A DNA stretch of 64,000 nt from Rhodocyclaceae bacterium. Its GTDB lineage: Bacteria > Pseudomonadota > Gammaproteobacteria > Burkholderiales > Rhodocyclaceae. The stretch spans positions 1 to 64,000 of the forward strand of contig JACDZI010000004.1 of the NCBI GenBank assembly GCA_013426785.1, given 5' to 3'. A program made the position numbers and the translations under genes. The notes below the pieces were generated by a model. The model had not been told where the DNA came from, ran no database searches, and saw only the letters and a list, made by a program, of their open reading frames with translations. Of this stretch, positions 19,163 through 34,188 are shown in pieces; the stretch's first letter is position 1, and each line of letters opens with the position of its first letter.

Positions 19163-22100
19163 CTTACTTGCTCGCCTGATCCCTCATTTTCTAATGTCAT
19201 TGTTTCAATGGTGTTGCCAGGATAATCTTCTGCGGTGCTTTGCATGCGTCGATTGCGGTGATATGCAAGACCGGTACCAGCAGGAATCAGTCGTCCGACA
19301 ATAACGTTTTCCTTGAGGCCTCGTAGTTCGTCACGCTTGCCCATGATCGCCGCTTCGGTCAGGACACGCGTGGTCTCTTGGAAGGATGCAGCAGATATGA
19401 ATGAATCGGTGGACAGGCTGGCCTTGGTAATACCCAGCAACATGTACTGAAACTCAGCTGGCCGCTTGTCCCCGGCGATCAATCGGTCATTTTCGTCTAA
19501 TACATCGGAGCGCTCCACCTGCTCTTCTCGAATGAAACGAGACTCACCTGGTTCGATAATGACAACACGGCGCAACATTTGGCGAACAATCACTTCAATA
19601 TGCTTGTCGTTGATCTTCACCCCCTGCAATCGATAGACATCCTGTACTTCATCAATGATGTAACGCGCCAGCTCTTCAACACCCTTCAAGCGAAGGATGT
19701 CATGGGGATCTACAGGGCCATCAACGATCACCTCGCCTTTATTGACCACTTGCCCGTCATGAGCCATCACATGCTTGTCTTTCGGGATTAAGTACTCATG
19801 GGCAGTGCCGTCCAGTTCGGTAATGATCAGGCGTTGCTTGCCCTTGGTGTCCTTGCCAAATGACACGGACCCAGTTACCTCAGCCAGCATGCCTGCGTCT
19901 TTCGGAGAGCGCGCCTCAAACAGTTCAGCAACGCGAGGCAAGCCGCCGGTAATATCACGGGTCTTCACTGACTCCTGCGGAATCCTCGCAAGAACTTCAC
20001 CTACACTGACTGTCTGGCCATCCTTGACAGTGATGATCGACCCGACGTGGAAGGTAATGGCAACGGAGTGATCGGTTCCATGAATCTTGACCTCCTGGCC
20101 TGCCTCATCAAGTAACTTCACTTGAGGCCGCAGACCTTTCGCCTGTGCCTTGGCCCCGCGTTTCGGGTCAATCACCACCAAGGTAGTTAGGCCGGTCACC
20201 TCATCCATCTGCTCGGCGACGGTGACACCTTTCTCAACGTTTTCGAAGCGGACAAGACCCGCATATTCTGTAACGATCGGACGTGTGTGCGGATCCCAGT
20301 TTGCCAATTGGGCACCTGGCTTCACGGACACACCATCTGCAACTAACAGGGTTGCCCCGTAGGGAACCTTGTGACGCTCCCGCTCACGGCCATGGTCATC
20401 GGCAATCAACACCTCCGCAGATCTGGCGATAACAATTTTCTCATTCTTCGGGTTAGATACATAGCGCATCGTCGCAGAAAAGCGAATCGTGCCTGCACTT
20501 TTCGCTTCAATCTGGCTTTGTGCTGCGGCACGCGAAGCGGCACCGCCGACGTGGAATGTTCGCATCGTCAGCTGCGTACCCGGTTCGCCGATGGACTGGG
20601 CTGCAATCACACCCACTGCCTCACCGGCATTGACGAGCGAACCACGTCCCAAATCACGACCATAGCACTTTGCACATAATCCGTAACGCGTCTCGCACGA
20701 CAATGGTGTCCGCACCGTAACCTCATCTATGCCGAGCCTCTCGATCATATCGACGGCGTCCTCGTCAAGAAGAGTTCCCGTGGGAAAAATCACATCCTGA
20801 GTGTCGGGATGAACGACATCAGTGATAACAACCCTGCCAAGGATGCGCTCTCGCAATGGCTCCACTACCTCTCCACCTTCAACCAAAGCCTTCATGGCGA
20901 AACCAAAGGTGGTACCACAATCATCTTCAGTGACAACCAGATCCTGCGTCACATCTACCAGACGGCGGGTCAGATACCCCGAGTTGGCGGTCTTCAAAGC
21001 GGTGTCAGCCAGACCTTTTCGTGCACCGTGGGTAGAGATAAAGTACTGGAGAACATTCAGACCTTCGCGGAAATTGGTAGTAATCGGTGTTTCAATGATC
21101 GAACCGTCCGGCTTAGCCATCAGGCCGCGCATACCGGCCAATTGACGGATTTGAGCTGCGGAACCGCGCGCACCGGAGTCGGCCATCATATAAATCGAGT
21201 TGAATGAATCCTGAGTAACCTCCTTACCCGTGACATCTTTGACCCGCTGGTGTTGTAACTGATCCATCATCGCCTTGGCAACCTGATCGCCAGCACGCCC
21301 CCATATATCGACGACCTTGTTGTAACGCTCACCAACAGTAACCAATCCTGAGGTGTATTGCTTTTCAATTTCTTTTACCTCGACTTCGGCCGCCTCAATG
21401 ATGCCTTGCTTCTGTCCAGGCACCAGCATGTCATCAATGCAAATTGAAATACCGCCACGCGTTGCAAGGCGGAAGCCAGCCTGCATCAGTTTGTCGGCAA
21501 ACACCACCGTGTCTTTCAAGCCGCAACGACGGAAGCTCTCGTCGATCAGTTTGGAGATCTCCTTTTTCTTGAGCGGCTTGTCGATAACCTTGAAGGGCAA
21601 GCCCTTTGGGAGAATTTCGGAGAGGATGGCACGGCCTGCTGTCGTGGAATAGCGCACGAATTTTTCACGCCACTGATCGCCGTCACGCTCATATTCCCGA
21701 AGCCGCACCGAGACCCGTGCGTGCAAATCGACATGGCGCGACTCAACTCCACGCAAGACTTCGGAAACGTCGACAAAAGACATCCCGGTTCCTTTAGCCG
21801 CTGCATTCTCGCGGGAGGCGTAATAAAGACCAAGTACGACGTCCTGGGACGGCACAATGATTGGAGCACCGTTTGCTGGCGACAGCACGTTGTTCGATGC
21901 CAACATCAAAGTGCGCGCTTCCATTTGAGCTTCCAATGATAAAGGAACGTGCACGGCCATCTGGTCACCATCAAAGTCAGCGTTGAAGGCCGTACAAACC
22001 AGCGGGTGTAACTGGATGGCCTTGCCCTCAATCAGCACCGGCTCGAAGGCCTGAATGCCAAGGCGGTGCAGCGTCGGCGCACGGTTGAGGAGAACTGGAT

Positions 22101-23355
22101 GCTCGCGGATGACTTCTTCAAGAATGTCCCAGACAACGGCAGTCTCAGCTTCAACTTCTTTCTTCGCCGCCTTGATCGTGCTGGCTACACCCATCTTTTC
22201 GAGACGCTCGAATATGAAAGGCTTGAATAATTCGAGGGCCATCTTCTTCGGCAGGCCACATTGGTGCAGTTTCAACTGTGGGCCGACAACGATGACTGAG
22301 CGGCCCGAATAGTCAACCCGCTTGCCCAGCAGGTTCTGGCGGAAGCGCCCCCCCTTACCCTTGATCATGTCAGCCAGTGACTTCAGCGGACGCTTATTCG
22401 CACCAGTCATGGCTTTGCCACGACGACCGTTGTCCAGCAGTGAATCCACTGCCTCCTGCAACATACGTTTCTCGTTGCGAACGATGATGTCTGGTGCCTT
22501 TAGCTCCAGAAGACGCTTAAGACGATTGTTGCGATTGATCACGCGACGATACAAGTCGTTGAGATCGGAAGTCGCGAAACGTCCGCCATCAAGGGGTACT
22601 AGTGGACGGAGATCCGGGGGAAGCACCGGCAACACTTCGAGAATCATCCACTCCGGCTTGATACCGGATTGTGTGAATGCCTCAAGAATCTTCAGGCGCT
22701 TCGCGAATTTTTTGATTTTCGCTTCTGAGCCGGTAGTCTCGAGTTCGCTGCGCAATGTTTCGATTTCGCGCTTGATATCAAGGGTGCGCAGCAATTCACG
22801 CACGCCTTCTGCCCCCATAACTGCCGTGAAATCGTCACCGTACTCTTCGACCTTCGCCAAGTAGTCGTCTTCAGTCAGCAACTGCGCGCGGTTTAACGGC
22901 GTCATTCCTGGATCTACAACAACGAAGGCCTCGAAATACAGGACGCGCTCAATGTCGCGCAAGGTCATGTCAAGCACCATGCCCAAACGACTGGGCAAGC
23001 TCTTCAGGAACCAGATATGCGCAGTGGGCGAGGCTAGTTCGATATGTCCCATGCGCTCGCGACGTACTTTGGCCTGGGTGACTTCGACTCCGCATTTCTC
23101 GCAGATGACGCCGCGATGCTTGAGGCGCTTGTACTTGCCGCACAGGCACTCATAGTCCTTGACCGGGCCAAAAATCTTGGCGCAAAACAGGCCATCGCGC
23201 TCGGGCTTGAAAGTACGGTAGTTGATGGTCTCTGGTTTTTTGACCTCGCCATATGACCAAGACCGAATTTTTTCAGGGGACGCGAGACTGATGGTGATCG
23301 CGTCGAACTCCTCTTCCTGCGTGACTTGCTTGAACAGATCGAGCAGTGCTTTCAT
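19159..23355 (-). CDS. rpoC: DNA-directed RNA polymerase subunit beta-prime
   Basis: Beta-prime (1398 residues) carries the catalytic Mg site and the clamp. An N-terminal zinc ribbon with four cysteines lies near residues 70-88 ([20 protein letters not shown]). The NADFDGDQ motif with the catalytic aspartates is near residue 458. A second zinc site is near 890 ([11 protein letters not shown]). It is 31 nt after rpoB, and its stop codon lies inside the str promoter. Confidence 0.98.
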   Translation of the reverse strand: MKALLDLFKQVTQEEEFDAITISLASPEKIRSWSYGEVKKPETINYRTFKPERDGLFCAKIFGPVKDYECLCGKYKRLKHRGVICEKCGVEVTQAKVRRERMGHIELASPTAHIWFLKSLPSRLGMVLDMTLRDIERVLYFEAFVVVDPGMTPLNRAQLLTEDDYLAKVEEYGDDFTAVMGAEGVRELLRTLDIKREIETLRSELETTGSEAKIKKFAKRLKILEAFTQSGIKPEWMILEVLPVLPPDLRPLVPLDGGRFATSDLNDLYRRVINRNNRLKRLLELKAPDIIVRNEKRMLQEAVDSLLDNGRRGKAMTGANKRPLKSLADMIKGKGGRFRQNLLGKRVDYSGRSVIVVGPQLKLHQCGLPKKMALELFKPFIFERLEKMGVASTIKAAKKEVEAETAVVWDILEEVIREHPVLLNRAPTLHRLGIQAFEPVLIEGKAIQLHPLVCTAFNADFDGDQMAVHVPLSLEAQMEARTLMLASNNVLSPANGAPIIVPSQDVVLGLYYASRENAAAKGTGMSFVDVSEVLRGVESRHVDLHARVSVRLREYERDGDQWREKFVRYSTTAGRAILSEILPKGLPFKVIDKPLKKKEISKLIDESFRRCGLKDTVVFADKLMQAGFRLATRGGISICIDDMLVPGQKQGIIEAAEVEVKEIEKQYTSGLVTVGERYNKVVDIWGRAGDQVAKAMMDQLQHQRVKDVTGKEVTQDSFNSIYMMADSGARGSAAQIRQLAGMRGLMAKPDGSIIETPITTNFREGLNVLQYFISTHGARKGLADTALKTANSGYLTRRLVDVTQDLVVTEDDCGTTFGFAMKALVEGGEVVEPLRERILGRVVITDVVHPDTQDVIFPTGTLLDEDAVDMIERLGIDEVTVRTPLSCETRYGLCAKCYGRDLGRGSLVNAGEAVGVIAAQSIGEPGTQLTMRTFHVGGAASRAAAQSQIEAKSAGTIRFSATMRYVSNPKNEKIVIARSAEVLIADDHGRERERHKVPYGATLLVADGVSVKPGAQLANWDPHTRPIVTEYAGLVRFENVEKGVTVAEQMDEVTGLTTLVVIDPKRGAKAQAKGLRPQVKLLDEAGQEVKIHGTDHSVAITFHVGSIITVKDGQTVSVGEVLARIPQESVKTRDITGGLPRVAELFEARSPKDAGMLAEVTGSVSFGKDTKGKQRLIITELDGTAHEYLIPKDKHVMAHDGQVVNKGEVIVDGPVDPHDILRLKGVEELARYIIDEVQDVYRLQGVKINDKHIEVIVRQMLRRVVIIEPGESRFIREEQVERSDVLDENDRLIAGDKRPAEFQYMLLGITKASLSTDSFISAASFQETTRVLTEAAIMGKRDELRGLKENVIVGRLIPAGTGLAYHRNRRMQSTAEDYPGNTIETMTLENEGSGEQVS

Positions 23356-23386
23356 GGGTTAACTCCTGTCGCGGGTCGAGGTTTGA

Positions 23387-27490
<4,104 letters not shown>

Positions 27491-27596
27491 TTTCGCTCCG
27501 ACAGTCAGGGTTCAGGGATCAGGCATCCGCACTGTGCGGCATGTCCGAATCACTGATCGCTAAAACCTGAGCCGTTCTAGTTGATGAAACAAACAG

Positions 27597-27635
27597 AAAT
27601 ACAAATAGGCTGGCGACCCCGTAGGGCAGCCAGCC
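27597..27635 (-). terminator. Attenuator-like hairpin between rplL and rpoB
   Basis: The arms GGCTGGC (27608-27614) and GCCAGCC (27629-27635) form a 7 bp stem. On the minus strand it is followed by TATTTGTATTT, which is T-rich but interrupted. This imperfect U tract suits partial termination. In E. coli a partial terminator at the same place lowers rpoBC expression relative to rplJL; I infer the same role. Confidence 0.6.
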
Positions 27636-27650
27636 CGGTACTCACTACAC

Positions 27651-28025
27651 TTACTTGATCTCGACCTTTGCACCAGCCTCTTCAAGCTGCTTCTTGAGGG
27701 CTTCCGCATCGGCCTTCGAAATGGCTTCCTTGACGGCCTTCGGGGCACCATCAACCAGATCTTTGGCTTCCTTGAGGCCCAGGCCGGTGGCGGCGCGGAC
27801 GACCTTGATGCACTCGACCTTTTTCTCGCCGGCAGCCAACAGCATGACGGTGAACTCGGTCTGCTCTTCCACAGCAGCAGCAGCAGCAGCGGGAGCCACC
27901 ACGGCAACTGCAGCAGCAGCAGCGGAAACACCAAACTTCACTTCCATTTCCTTGATCAATTCCGATAGATCGAGAACGGTCATGCCCGCAATTGCGTCGA
28001 GGATTTCAGCTTTACTAACAGCCAT
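27651..28025 (-). CDS. rplL: 50S ribosomal protein L7/L12
   Basis: L7/L12 (124 residues) forms the stalk dimers that recruit translation GTPases. The start [20 protein letters not shown] has a good AGGAG box 8 nt upstream; longer upstream readings lack support. An N-terminal dimer domain, an alanine-rich hinge at about 35-52 and the C-terminal domain [20 protein letters not shown] are visible. It follows rplJ by 43 nt. Confidence 0.98.
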   Translation of the reverse strand: MAVSKAEILDAIAGMTVLDLSELIKEMEVKFGVSAAAAAVAVVAPAAAAAAVEEQTEFTVMLLAAGEKKVECIKVVRAATGLGLKEAKDLVDGAPKAVKEAISKADAEALKKQLEEAGAKVEIK

Positions 28026-28068
28026 GATTACAACTCCTGAATGAATATTTGTATCGATGATAAAACGA

Positions 28069-28593
28069 TTACGCAGCCTCTTTTGCGTCGCGTACGGCAG
28101 CAAGACCCCGGACAAACTTGGTCGGGATTTCGTTGAGCGTACGGACGAACTGGGTGATCGGTGCTTGCATGGTGCCGAGCAGCTTGGACAGCAACTCTTC
28201 GCGACTTGGCAGCGAGGCCAGTGCCTTGACACCTTCTACGTCAATGACGTAGTTGGGCATGGCACCCGCCTTGATGACGAGATGCGGATTGGTCTTGCCA
28301 AAGTCGTGGAGCAATTTGGCAACCGCCACTGGATCCGTGGAAATTCCATAGATCAGCGGGCCAACCATTTTCTCGGCCAGCCCCTCAAACGGCGTGCCAG
28401 CAACAGCACGACGGACAAGGGTATTTTTCAGCACACGCAGATACACACCCGCCTTGCGAGCGTTCGCACGCAAAGCAGTGATATCACCCACTTCGAGACC
28501 ACGGTACTCGGCGACGATAATCGATTGAGCATTCGCAACTTCTGCGGATACCTCTGCGACGACCGCCTTCTTGTCGTCAAGATTGAGACCCAC
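28069..28593 (-). CDS. rplJ: 50S ribosomal protein L10
   Basis: L10 (174 residues) anchors the L7/L12 stalk. I chose the GTG at 28593 because AAAGGAG lies 6 nt upstream; the in-frame TTG at 28599 would abut the ribosome binding site. The protein then starts [20 protein letters not shown], as in relatives. The C-terminal helix that binds L7/L12 is near 135-170. The 208 nt upstream holds an L10-type leader. Confidence 0.97.
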   Translation of the reverse strand: MGLNLDDKKAVVAEVSAEVANAQSIIVAEYRGLEVGDITALRANARKAGVYLRVLKNTLVRRAVAGTPFEGLAEKMVGPLIYGISTDPVAVAKLLHDFGKTNPHLVIKAGAMPNYVIDVEGVKALASLPSREELLSKLLGTMQAPITQFVRTLNEIPTKFVRGLAAVRDAKEAA

Positions 28594-28622
28594 GGTCAAC
28601 TCCTTTCAAACTCCAGCACCGA

Positions 28623-28651
28623 AAAGTCGGCACTGGCGATACGGCGACCTT
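28623..28651 (+). repeat. Dispersed 29 bp palindromic element, divergent copy 1
   Basis: This matches the element described at 40648 with changes in the core (A for G in GGCGC, AT for GG). It lies between the L10 leader and the ribosome binding site of rplJ, in the untranslated part of the rplJL mRNA. The divergence leaves open a chance resemblance or an old, decayed copy. Confidence 0.5.
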
Positions 28652-28664
28652 CATTCAAGAATCG

Positions 28665-28770
28665 AAATTCCCGCGTTCGGGTAACGCCATCTGCGCAGGC
28701 CACCGCAACGATCACCTGTTACGGCACTTAAGTTCTTGCAAACACCTGCGGTCTTTGACAACCCACCGCC
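28665..28770 (-). promoter_or_regulatory. Ribosomal L10-type mRNA leader (rplJL autoregulation)
   Basis: The minus strand carries GGGTTGTCAAAGACCGCAGG (28764-28745) and, downstream, CCTGCGCAGATGGCGTTACC (28698-28679). These match, in order and content, the two conserved halves of the E. coli rplJ leader that binds the L10-(L7/L12)4 complex. CCGCAGG and CCTGCGC can pair around an AACTTAAG-containing loop. Feedback repression of rplJL translation is inferred from the family. Confidence 0.75.
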
Positions 28771-28801
28771 TCCATCCAGGCAGGCAACGGCCCAAAGTTC
28801 C

Positions 28802-29506
28802 TTATGCTGCCTGTGCGAAGAGGCTGGCCTGATCGACGCGAATACCAGCACCCATGGTCGAGGACACGGATACTTTCTTCAGATATTGGCCCTTCGCTGC
28901 CGCCGGCTTGGCCTTGTTGAGCGCCTCGACTAGCGCAGCCATGTTCTGCTGCAACTGTTCGACAGTGAACGAAGCGCGGCCGATCGTGCACTGGATAATG
29001 CCGGCCTTGTCGGTACGGTACTGCACCTGGCCCGCCTTGGCGTTCTTCACGGCTGTGGTCACGTCCATCGTCACCGTGCCCACCTTCGGGTTCGGCATCA
29101 GACCGCGGGGCCCAAGGATCTGACCCAACTGACCGACTACTTTCATGGCATCCGGAGTAGCAATACACATATCGAAATCGATCGTGCCACCCTTGACGCT
29201 CGCTGCCAGATCGTCAAAACCGACGACATCGGCACCGGCGGCCTTGGCCTCTTCCGCCTTGGCACCCTGAGCAAAGACGGCGACGCGCACCGACTTGCCG
29301 GTCCCCGCAGGCAAAACCACGGATCCACGCACGATTTGGTCGGATTTCTTCGCATCCACACCCAGATTCACCGCGACATCAATGGATTCATTAAACTTGG
29401 CGGTCGCGTTTCCTTTGACGAGTTCAAGAGCCTCGGTCAGGGGATAGCTCTTGTTGCGGTCAACTTTGGCGCGGACCGCTATGACGCGCTTGGAATGCTT
29501 TGCCAT
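28802..29506 (-). CDS. rplA: 50S ribosomal protein L1
   Basis: L1 (234 residues) forms the mobile stalk at the E site and in E. coli represses its own operon. The start [20 protein letters not shown] is one nucleotide past the rplK stop (TGACATG), indicating coupling; the longer upstream reading is rejected. The conserved [18 protein letters not shown] lies near residue 128. Confidence 0.98.
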   Translation of the reverse strand: MAKHSKRVIAVRAKVDRNKSYPLTEALELVKGNATAKFNESIDVAVNLGVDAKKSDQIVRGSVVLPAGTGKSVRVAVFAQGAKAEEAKAAGADVVGFDDLAASVKGGTIDFDMCIATPDAMKVVGQLGQILGPRGLMPNPKVGTVTMDVTTAVKNAKAGQVQYRTDKAGIIQCTIGRASFTVEQLQQNMAALVEALNKAKPAAAKGQYLKKVSVSSTMGAGIRVDQASLFAQAA

Positions 29507-29507
29507 G

Positions 29508-29939
29508 TCAGTGTCCTTCCACGGTAATGCCCATACTGCGGGCGCTGCCGGCAATGGTACGAACGGCGGCATCCATGTCGGCAGCCGTCAGATCCTTCAT
29601 CTTGGTCTTGGCAATTTCCTCGGCCTGGGCGCGAGTGATTTTGCCAACCTTGTCGGTATGCGGCTTCGGCGAGCCTTTCTGGATACCGGCCGCCTTCTTG
29701 ATCAGCACGGTCGCCGGCGGCGTCTTCATGATGAAGGTGAAGGACTTGTCAGCGAAGGCCGTGATCACCACGGGAATCGGCAGACCCGGTTCGAGACCCT
29801 GAGTCTGGGCATTGAAGGCCTTGCAAAATTCCATGATATTGAGGCCACGCTGACCGAGCGCAGGGCCGATCGGAGGCGAAGGGTTCGCCTTTCCGGCCGG
29901 CACTTGCAGCTTGACGTAGCCGACGATTTTCTTTGCCAT
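29508..29939 (-). CDS. rplK: 50S ribosomal protein L11
   Basis: L11 (143 residues) sits at the GTPase-associated centre and is needed for RelA activation. The start [20 protein letters not shown] with its [16 protein letters not shown] segment, and the C-terminal rRNA-binding domain ending [11 protein letters not shown], are canonical. It is followed 1 nt later by rplA. The 98 nt before it, after nusG, show no clear promoter. Confidence 0.98.
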   Translation of the reverse strand: MAKKIVGYVKLQVPAGKANPSPPIGPALGQRGLNIMEFCKAFNAQTQGLEPGLPIPVVITAFADKSFTFIMKTPPATVLIKKAAGIQKGSPKPHTDKVGKITRAQAEEIAKTKMKDLTAADMDAAVRTIAGSARSMGITVEGH

Positions 29940-30037
29940 GTTCTAACTCCTGATTGAGTGGTAACGCGCTTTCGCTTGCACTACTCACGCTCCTCTTGCC
30001 GCGGATGAGGCGCCCCGCTGCGATGCGCTTGAATCTG

Positions 30038-30571
30038 TCAGGCCTTCTCGACCTGGGCGAACTCGAGTTCCACCGGCGTTGCCCGACCGAAAATGGTCAC
30101 GGATACGCGCAGACGGCTCTTGTCGTAATTAACTTCTTCCACAGTGCCATTGAAATCGGTGAAGGGACCATCCTTGACACGCACCATTTCGCCAGTTTCG
30201 AACAGCACCTTGGGACGCGGCTTCTCGACGCCTTCCTGCATCTGCTGCATGATCTTCTCGACCTCCTTTTCGGAGATCGGCGTCGGCTTGGTCGCCGTGC
30301 CACCCACAAAACCAGTCACCTTCGGTGTGCTCTTCACGAGGTGCCAGCTATCGTCGCCCATGTCCATTTCGACCAGCACATAACCGGGAAAGAACTTGCG
30401 CTCGGAGATGCTCTTCTGGCCGCTCCTCATTTCAACGACTTCCTCGACGGGCACCAAAATCTGACCGAACTTGTCCTGCATCCCGGCGCGAGTGATCCGC
30501 TCAATCAAAGCACGCTGCACCGATTTTTCAAAGCCCGAATAGGCGTGCACCACGTACCAGCGTTTTGTCAT
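30038..30571 (-). CDS. nusG: Transcription termination/antitermination factor NusG
   Basis: NusG (177 residues) binds RNA polymerase through its NGN domain (start [20 protein letters not shown]) and Rho or S10 through its KOW domain ([19 protein letters not shown] near residue 123). The ATG at 30571 overlaps the secE stop as ATGA, so the upstream alternative start is unlikely. The secE-nusG pair is universal in proteobacteria. Confidence 0.98.
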   Translation of the reverse strand: MTKRWYVVHAYSGFEKSVQRALIERITRAGMQDKFGQILVPVEEVVEMRSGQKSISERKFFPGYVLVEMDMGDDSWHLVKSTPKVTGFVGGTATKPTPISEKEVEKIMQQMQEGVEKPRPKVLFETGEMVRVKDGPFTDFNGTVEEVNYDKSRLRVSVTIFGRATPVELEFAQVEKA

Positions 30572-30921
30572 GACTTTTTCCACCCCAGTACCAGATCGTA
30601 AAGCACCCACTCCAGGCTCTTGTCTGTCACCCACAGCACGATGGCCATGACAAGAACAAACGCAAATACGACACCCGTCGTCTGCATGGTTTCCTTGCGC
30701 GAAGGCCAGACCACCTTCTTAGCTTCGGTAATCGACTCCCTGCCAAGCTGAACAAAGTTTTGCCCCGGTTCGGTAACCCACGCCACTGCAGCGCCAGCAG
30801 CCAAGCCGAACAACACGGCCAGCACACGCAACACCAGCGCCTGTTCGGAAAGCAGGTAAAAGCCCGCGAGGCCTGCCACGACCAGCAGCAATGCAAACGC
30901 GAACTTCAATTTATCGGCCAT
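30568..30921 (-). CDS. secE: Preprotein translocase subunit SecE
   Basis: SecE (117 residues) clamps SecY in the inner membrane. Two hydrophobic N-terminal segments (about 8-25 and 32-48), an amphipathic helix [20 protein letters not shown] and a final membrane helix (about 80-105) give the three-helix form seen in beta- and gammaproteobacteria. It lies 31 nt after tRNA-Trp and overlaps nusG by 4 nt. Confidence 0.97.
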   Translation of the reverse strand: MADKLKFAFALLLVVAGLAGFYLLSEQALVLRVLAVLFGLAAGAAVAWVTEPGQNFVQLGRESITEAKKVVWPSRKETMQTTGVVFAFVLVMAIVLWVTDKSLEWVLYDLVLGWKKS

Positions 30922-30952
30922 TTCAGTGTTTGCCCGTTCTCATCAAGTTTGG

Positions 30953-31028
30953 TGGCAGGGGCAGAGGGAATCGAACCCCCAACCTGCGGTTTTGGAGACC
31001 GCCGCTCTGCCAATTGAGCTATACCCCT
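30953..31028 (-). tRNA. tRNA-Trp (CCA anticodon)
   Basis: This 76 nt cloverleaf has acceptor arms AGGGGTA and TGCCCCT, anticodon loop CTCCAAA, T arm GGGGGTTCGATTCCC and an encoded 3-prime CCA. It sits between tufB and secE, the classical position. Confidence 0.97.
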
Positions 31029-31042
31029 GCGGTAAAGACTTC

Positions 31043-31074
31043 AAGGGGCGGCACCCCGAAAGGTACCGCCCCGA
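31043..31074 (-). terminator. Hairpin after tufB
   Basis: The arms GGGGCGGCACC (31045-31055) and GGTACCGCCCC (31062-31072) form a strong stem with one mismatch. The minus-strand tail TTGAAGTCTTT is only partly T-rich. It may be a weak terminator or an RNA processing signal that separates tufB mRNA from tRNA-Trp. Confidence 0.5.
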
Positions 31075-31090
31075 CTGTTTGAACCGCTCC

Positions 31091-32281
31091 TTACTCGACG
31101 ATTTTTGCGACGACGCCGGCGCCGACGGTACGGCCACCTTCGCGGATGGCGAAGCGCAGTCCGTCTTCCATCGCGATCGGCGCAATCAGCTTCACCGTCA
31201 TCTGCACGTTGTCACCCGGCATCACCATCTCGATCCCCGCCGGCAGTTCGCACGCCCCGGTCACGTCCGTCGTCCGAAAGTAGAACTGCGGACGGTAGCC
31301 GTTGAAGAACGGGGTATGACGGCCACCTTCGTCCTTCGACAGAACATAGACTTCGGCGACGAAATGAGTGTGCGGGGTGATGGAGCCCGGCTTGGCCAGC
31401 ACCTGACCACGCTCAACTTCTTCACGCTTGGTACCGCGCAGCAGCACGCCGACGTTGTCGCCCGCCTGCCCCTGGTCGAGCAGCTTGCGGAACATTTCGA
31501 CACCGGTACAGGTGGTCTTGACGGTGGGACGGATACCGACGATTTCAATTTCTTCGCCAACCTTGACGACGCCACGCTCAACCCGACCGGTCACGACAGT
31601 GCCGCGACCTGAGATGGAGAAGACGTCTTCGATGGGCATCAGGAAGGGTTTGTCGATGGCGCGCTCGGGGGTGGGAATGTAGCTATCCAGCGCTTCCGCC
31701 AACTGAAGAATGGCCAACTCGCCGAGTTCGCCTTTGTCGCCTTCCATGGCCTTCAGGGCGGAACCCTTGACGATCGGGATGTCGTCGCCCGGAAAGTCGT
31801 ACTTGCTGAGCAGTTCGCGCACTTCCATTTCGACGAGTTCGAGCAGTTCGGCATCGTCCACCATGTCGCACTTGTTCATGAAGACGATGATAAAGGGGAC
31901 ACCGACCTGACGGGCCAGCAGGATGTGTTCACGAGTCTGCGGCATCGGGCCGTCAGCGGCCGAAACCACCAAGATCGCACCGTCCATCTGGGCAGCACCC
32001 GTGATCATGTTCTTGACGTAGTCAGCATGCCCCGGACAGTCAACGTGCGCATAGTGACGGTTTGCCGTCTCGTATTCAACGTGCGCCGTGTTGATGGTGA
32101 TGCCCCGCGCCTTCTCTTCCGGCGCTGCATCAATCTGGTCGTAGGCCTTCGCCTCCCCACCAAACTTCGCCGACAGCACCGATGTGATCGCCGCCGTCAA
32201 CGTCGTCTTGCCATGATCCACGTGCCCAATCGTCCCCACATTCACATGCGGCTTCGTTCGCTCAAATTTGCCTTTTGCCAT
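31091..32281 (-). CDS. tufB: Elongation factor Tu (copy B, tRNA-tufB operon)
   Basis: This is a second EF-Tu of 396 residues with the same protein as tufA. The stretches compared by eye are identical at the nucleotide level, and out-of-frame translations of both copies also agree, so silent sites are conserved. Identity stops at the stop codon on one side and the ATG on the other. It follows tRNA-Thr, as in the E. coli thrU-tufB operon. Confidence 0.98.
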   Translation of the reverse strand: MAKGKFERTKPHVNVGTIGHVDHGKTTLTAAITSVLSAKFGGEAKAYDQIDAAPEEKARGITINTAHVEYETANRHYAHVDCPGHADYVKNMITGAAQMDGAILVVSAADGPMPQTREHILLARQVGVPFIIVFMNKCDMVDDAELLELVEMEVRELLSKYDFPGDDIPIVKGSALKAMEGDKGELGELAILQLAEALDSYIPTPERAIDKPFLMPIEDVFSISGRGTVVTGRVERGVVKVGEEIEIVGIRPTVKTTCTGVEMFRKLLDQGQAGDNVGVLLRGTKREEVERGQVLAKPGSITPHTHFVAEVYVLSKDEGGRHTPFFNGYRPQFYFRTTDVTGACELPAGIEMVMPGDNVQMTVKLIAPIAMEDGLRFAIREGGRTVGAGVVAKIVE

Positions 32282-32319
32282 GATCGGTTACCCCAACAAG
32301 TCCGGTCCGAGAATATTGG

Positions 32320-32394
<75 letters not shown>

Positions 32395-32454
32395 GCTAAA
32401 AACATAAAAACAGACACTGCAACTACCATCTCGTTTCAAAACAGCTGCAAGGCA

Positions 32455-32530
32455 TGGAGCGGGCGACGAGGTTCGAACTCGCGACATCTTGCTTGGAAGG
32501 CAAGTGCTCTACCATCTGAGCTACACCCGC
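32455..32530 (-). tRNA. tRNA-Gly (TCC anticodon)
   Basis: This 76 nt cloverleaf has acceptor arms GCGGGTG and CGCCCGC, anticodon loop CTTCCAA, T arm with GTTCGAA and an encoded CCA. It is the second tRNA of the Tyr-Gly-Thr-tufB array. Confidence 0.97.
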
Positions 32531-32594
32531 TTTCGATCCCTGATACACCCAAACCAACCCACCCAAGAACGGCTTCGGGCAGGCCTTGCAGCAT

Positions 32595-32681
<87 letters not shown>

Positions 32682-32694
32682 AGCGAAACGTGGC

Positions 32695-32724
32695 ATTATG
32701 CAGGATTCAGGGTCAGGTTGTCAA
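32695..32724 (-). promoter_or_regulatory. Promoter of the tRNA-Tyr/Gly/Thr-tufB operon
   Basis: On the minus strand TTGACA (32724-32719) is a full consensus -35 and CATAAT (32700-32695) a five-of-six -10, with an 18 bp spacer. The -10 is preceded by TG. Transcription would begin about 6 nt before the tRNA-Tyr 5-prime end. The oxidase gene starts about 70 bp away in the opposite direction. Confidence 0.75.
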
Positions 32725-32792
32725 TGCAGTTCGAAACTTAACGGAGATTATGGGCATCCGGGCCGGTGCATTGGCAGCGTAGAATCCGCACC

Positions 32793-34181
32793 ATGAACAC
32801 GCATGCCCGCTTGCCCGATGCACTGGCAGACGCCCTGGCCGGACGTTTCGGTGAGCGTTTTTCGACCAATCCGGCGATCTGCACCCATCACGGTCAGGAC
32901 GAGTCTTCCCTGCCTGCGCCCCCCCCGGATGGCGTTGTTTTTGCCCAATCCACCGAGGAGGTCAGTGCAACCGTAGCCTTGTGCAGAGCCCACCGGGTGC
33001 CGGTAATTGCCTTCGGCACCGGTACGTCGCTTGAAGGACAATTGCATGCTGTCAGAGGCGGTATCTGTGTCGATCTTGCCGGCATGAACCGTGTTCTTGC
33101 CATCCGTCCGGAAGATCTGGATGCCACAGTCGAAGCCGGGGTCACCCGCAAGCAACTGAATTCCGCCCTGCACGGGTCGGGGCTGTTTTTCCCCATCGAC
33201 CCCGGTGCCGACGCCAGCCTTGGAGGCATGGCAGCAACCCGCGCTTCGGGCACCAATGCGGTGCGTTACGGCACCATGCGCGAAAGCGTGCTGGCCATGA
33301 CAGTCGTGCTGCCCGACGCCCGCATCATCCATACAGGTTCCCGCGCCAAGAAATCTGCCGCCGGGTACGACCTCACACGTCTGTTCGTCGGCAGCGAAGG
33401 TACGCTTGGGATCACCACAGAATTGACCGTGCGACTGCACCCCCTGCCCGAAGCGATCGGGTCGGCATTCTGCGCCTTCCCCTCCATCGCCGCCGCCGTC
33501 GATACTGTTATCCAGACCATTCAGCTTGGCTTACCTGTCGCCCGCATTGAACTATTGGACAGTTTGTCGGTGCAGGCCATCAATCGCCACAGCAAAACCA
33601 GCCTGCGCGATACGCCGACGCTGTTTTTCGAACTACACGGTTCGCCGGCCAGTGTGGCGGAACAAACCGAGGTGCTGCAAGGCATCGCCGCCGAACACGG
33701 CGGGATGGACTTCGAATGGGCGAACCAGCCGGAGGACCGCTCGCGCCTCTGGCAGGCCCGACATGACGCCTATTACGCCTGCCTCGGCTTGATGCCGGGC
33801 GCCCGGTCGATCACCACCGACGTGTGCGTGCCCATCTCACGCCTGGCCGACTGTATCGCGGCGACCCTTGCCGACCTCGAACAGACTGGGCTGACCGCCC
33901 CCCTGCTGGGCCATGTTGGCGACGGCAACTTCCATATGCTCCTGCTGGTGCATCCCGACGACGCGGCCATGACCGAGCGCGCGTACGACTTCGCCAAGCG
34001 ACTGGCTGAGCGGGCCATTGCGATGGATGGCACCTGCACCGGAGAACACGGCATCGGCCGCGGCAAACGCCGGTACATGGCGCTGGAACACGGGGAAGGC
34101 GCTCTGGATGTGATGCGCATCATCAAGCACGCCATCGACCCCGAAAACCTGATGAATCCGGGCAAGATCCTGCCCGACTGA
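32793..34181 (+). CDS. FAD-linked D-lactate/glycolate-type oxidase
   Basis: This 462-residue flavoenzyme is of the GlcD/Dld family and oxidises a 2-hydroxy acid, passing electrons to the respiratory chain or a cytochrome. The FAD-binding PCMH domain covers about 35-215 (GTGTSLEG near 75, GSEGTLGI near 200). The C-terminal cap has HVGDGNFH near 373 and GEHGIGRGKRRYM near 417. I chose the ATG at 32793; an upstream reading starts inside the promoter region. Substrate choice between D-lactate and glycolate cannot be made from sequence alone. No iron-sulphur partner subunit lies beside it. Confidence 0.88.
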   Translation: MNTHARLPDALADALAGRFGERFSTNPAICTHHGQDESSLPAPPPDGVVFAQSTEEVSATVALCRAHRVPVIAFGTGTSLEGQLHAVRGGICVDLAGMNRVLAIRPEDLDATVEAGVTRKQLNSALHGSGLFFPIDPGADASLGGMAATRASGTNAVRYGTMRESVLAMTVVLPDARIIHTGSRAKKSAAGYDLTRLFVGSEGTLGITTELTVRLHPLPEAIGSAFCAFPSIAAAVDTVIQTIQLGLPVARIELLDSLSVQAINRHSKTSLRDTPTLFFELHGSPASVAEQTEVLQGIAAEHGGMDFEWANQPEDRSRLWQARHDAYYACLGLMPGARSITTDVCVPISRLADCIAATLADLEQTGLTAPLLGHVGDGNFHMLLLVHPDDAAMTERAYDFAKRLAERAIAMDGTCTGEHGIGRGKRRYMALEHGEGALDVMRIIKHAIDPENLMNPGKILPD

Positions 34182-34188
34182 CCTCTCG

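Noticed and set aside
28594-28599. TTG start for rplJ at 28599
   Set aside because: The ribosome binding site AAAGGAG directly abuts this codon, whereas the GTG at 28593 has normal spacing and gives the conserved N-terminus.
30926-31612. Long plus-strand reading frame opposite tufB, repeated opposite tufA
   Set aside because: It recurs only because the tuf genes are identical, begins opposite tRNA-Trp and has no ribosome binding site or family resemblance.
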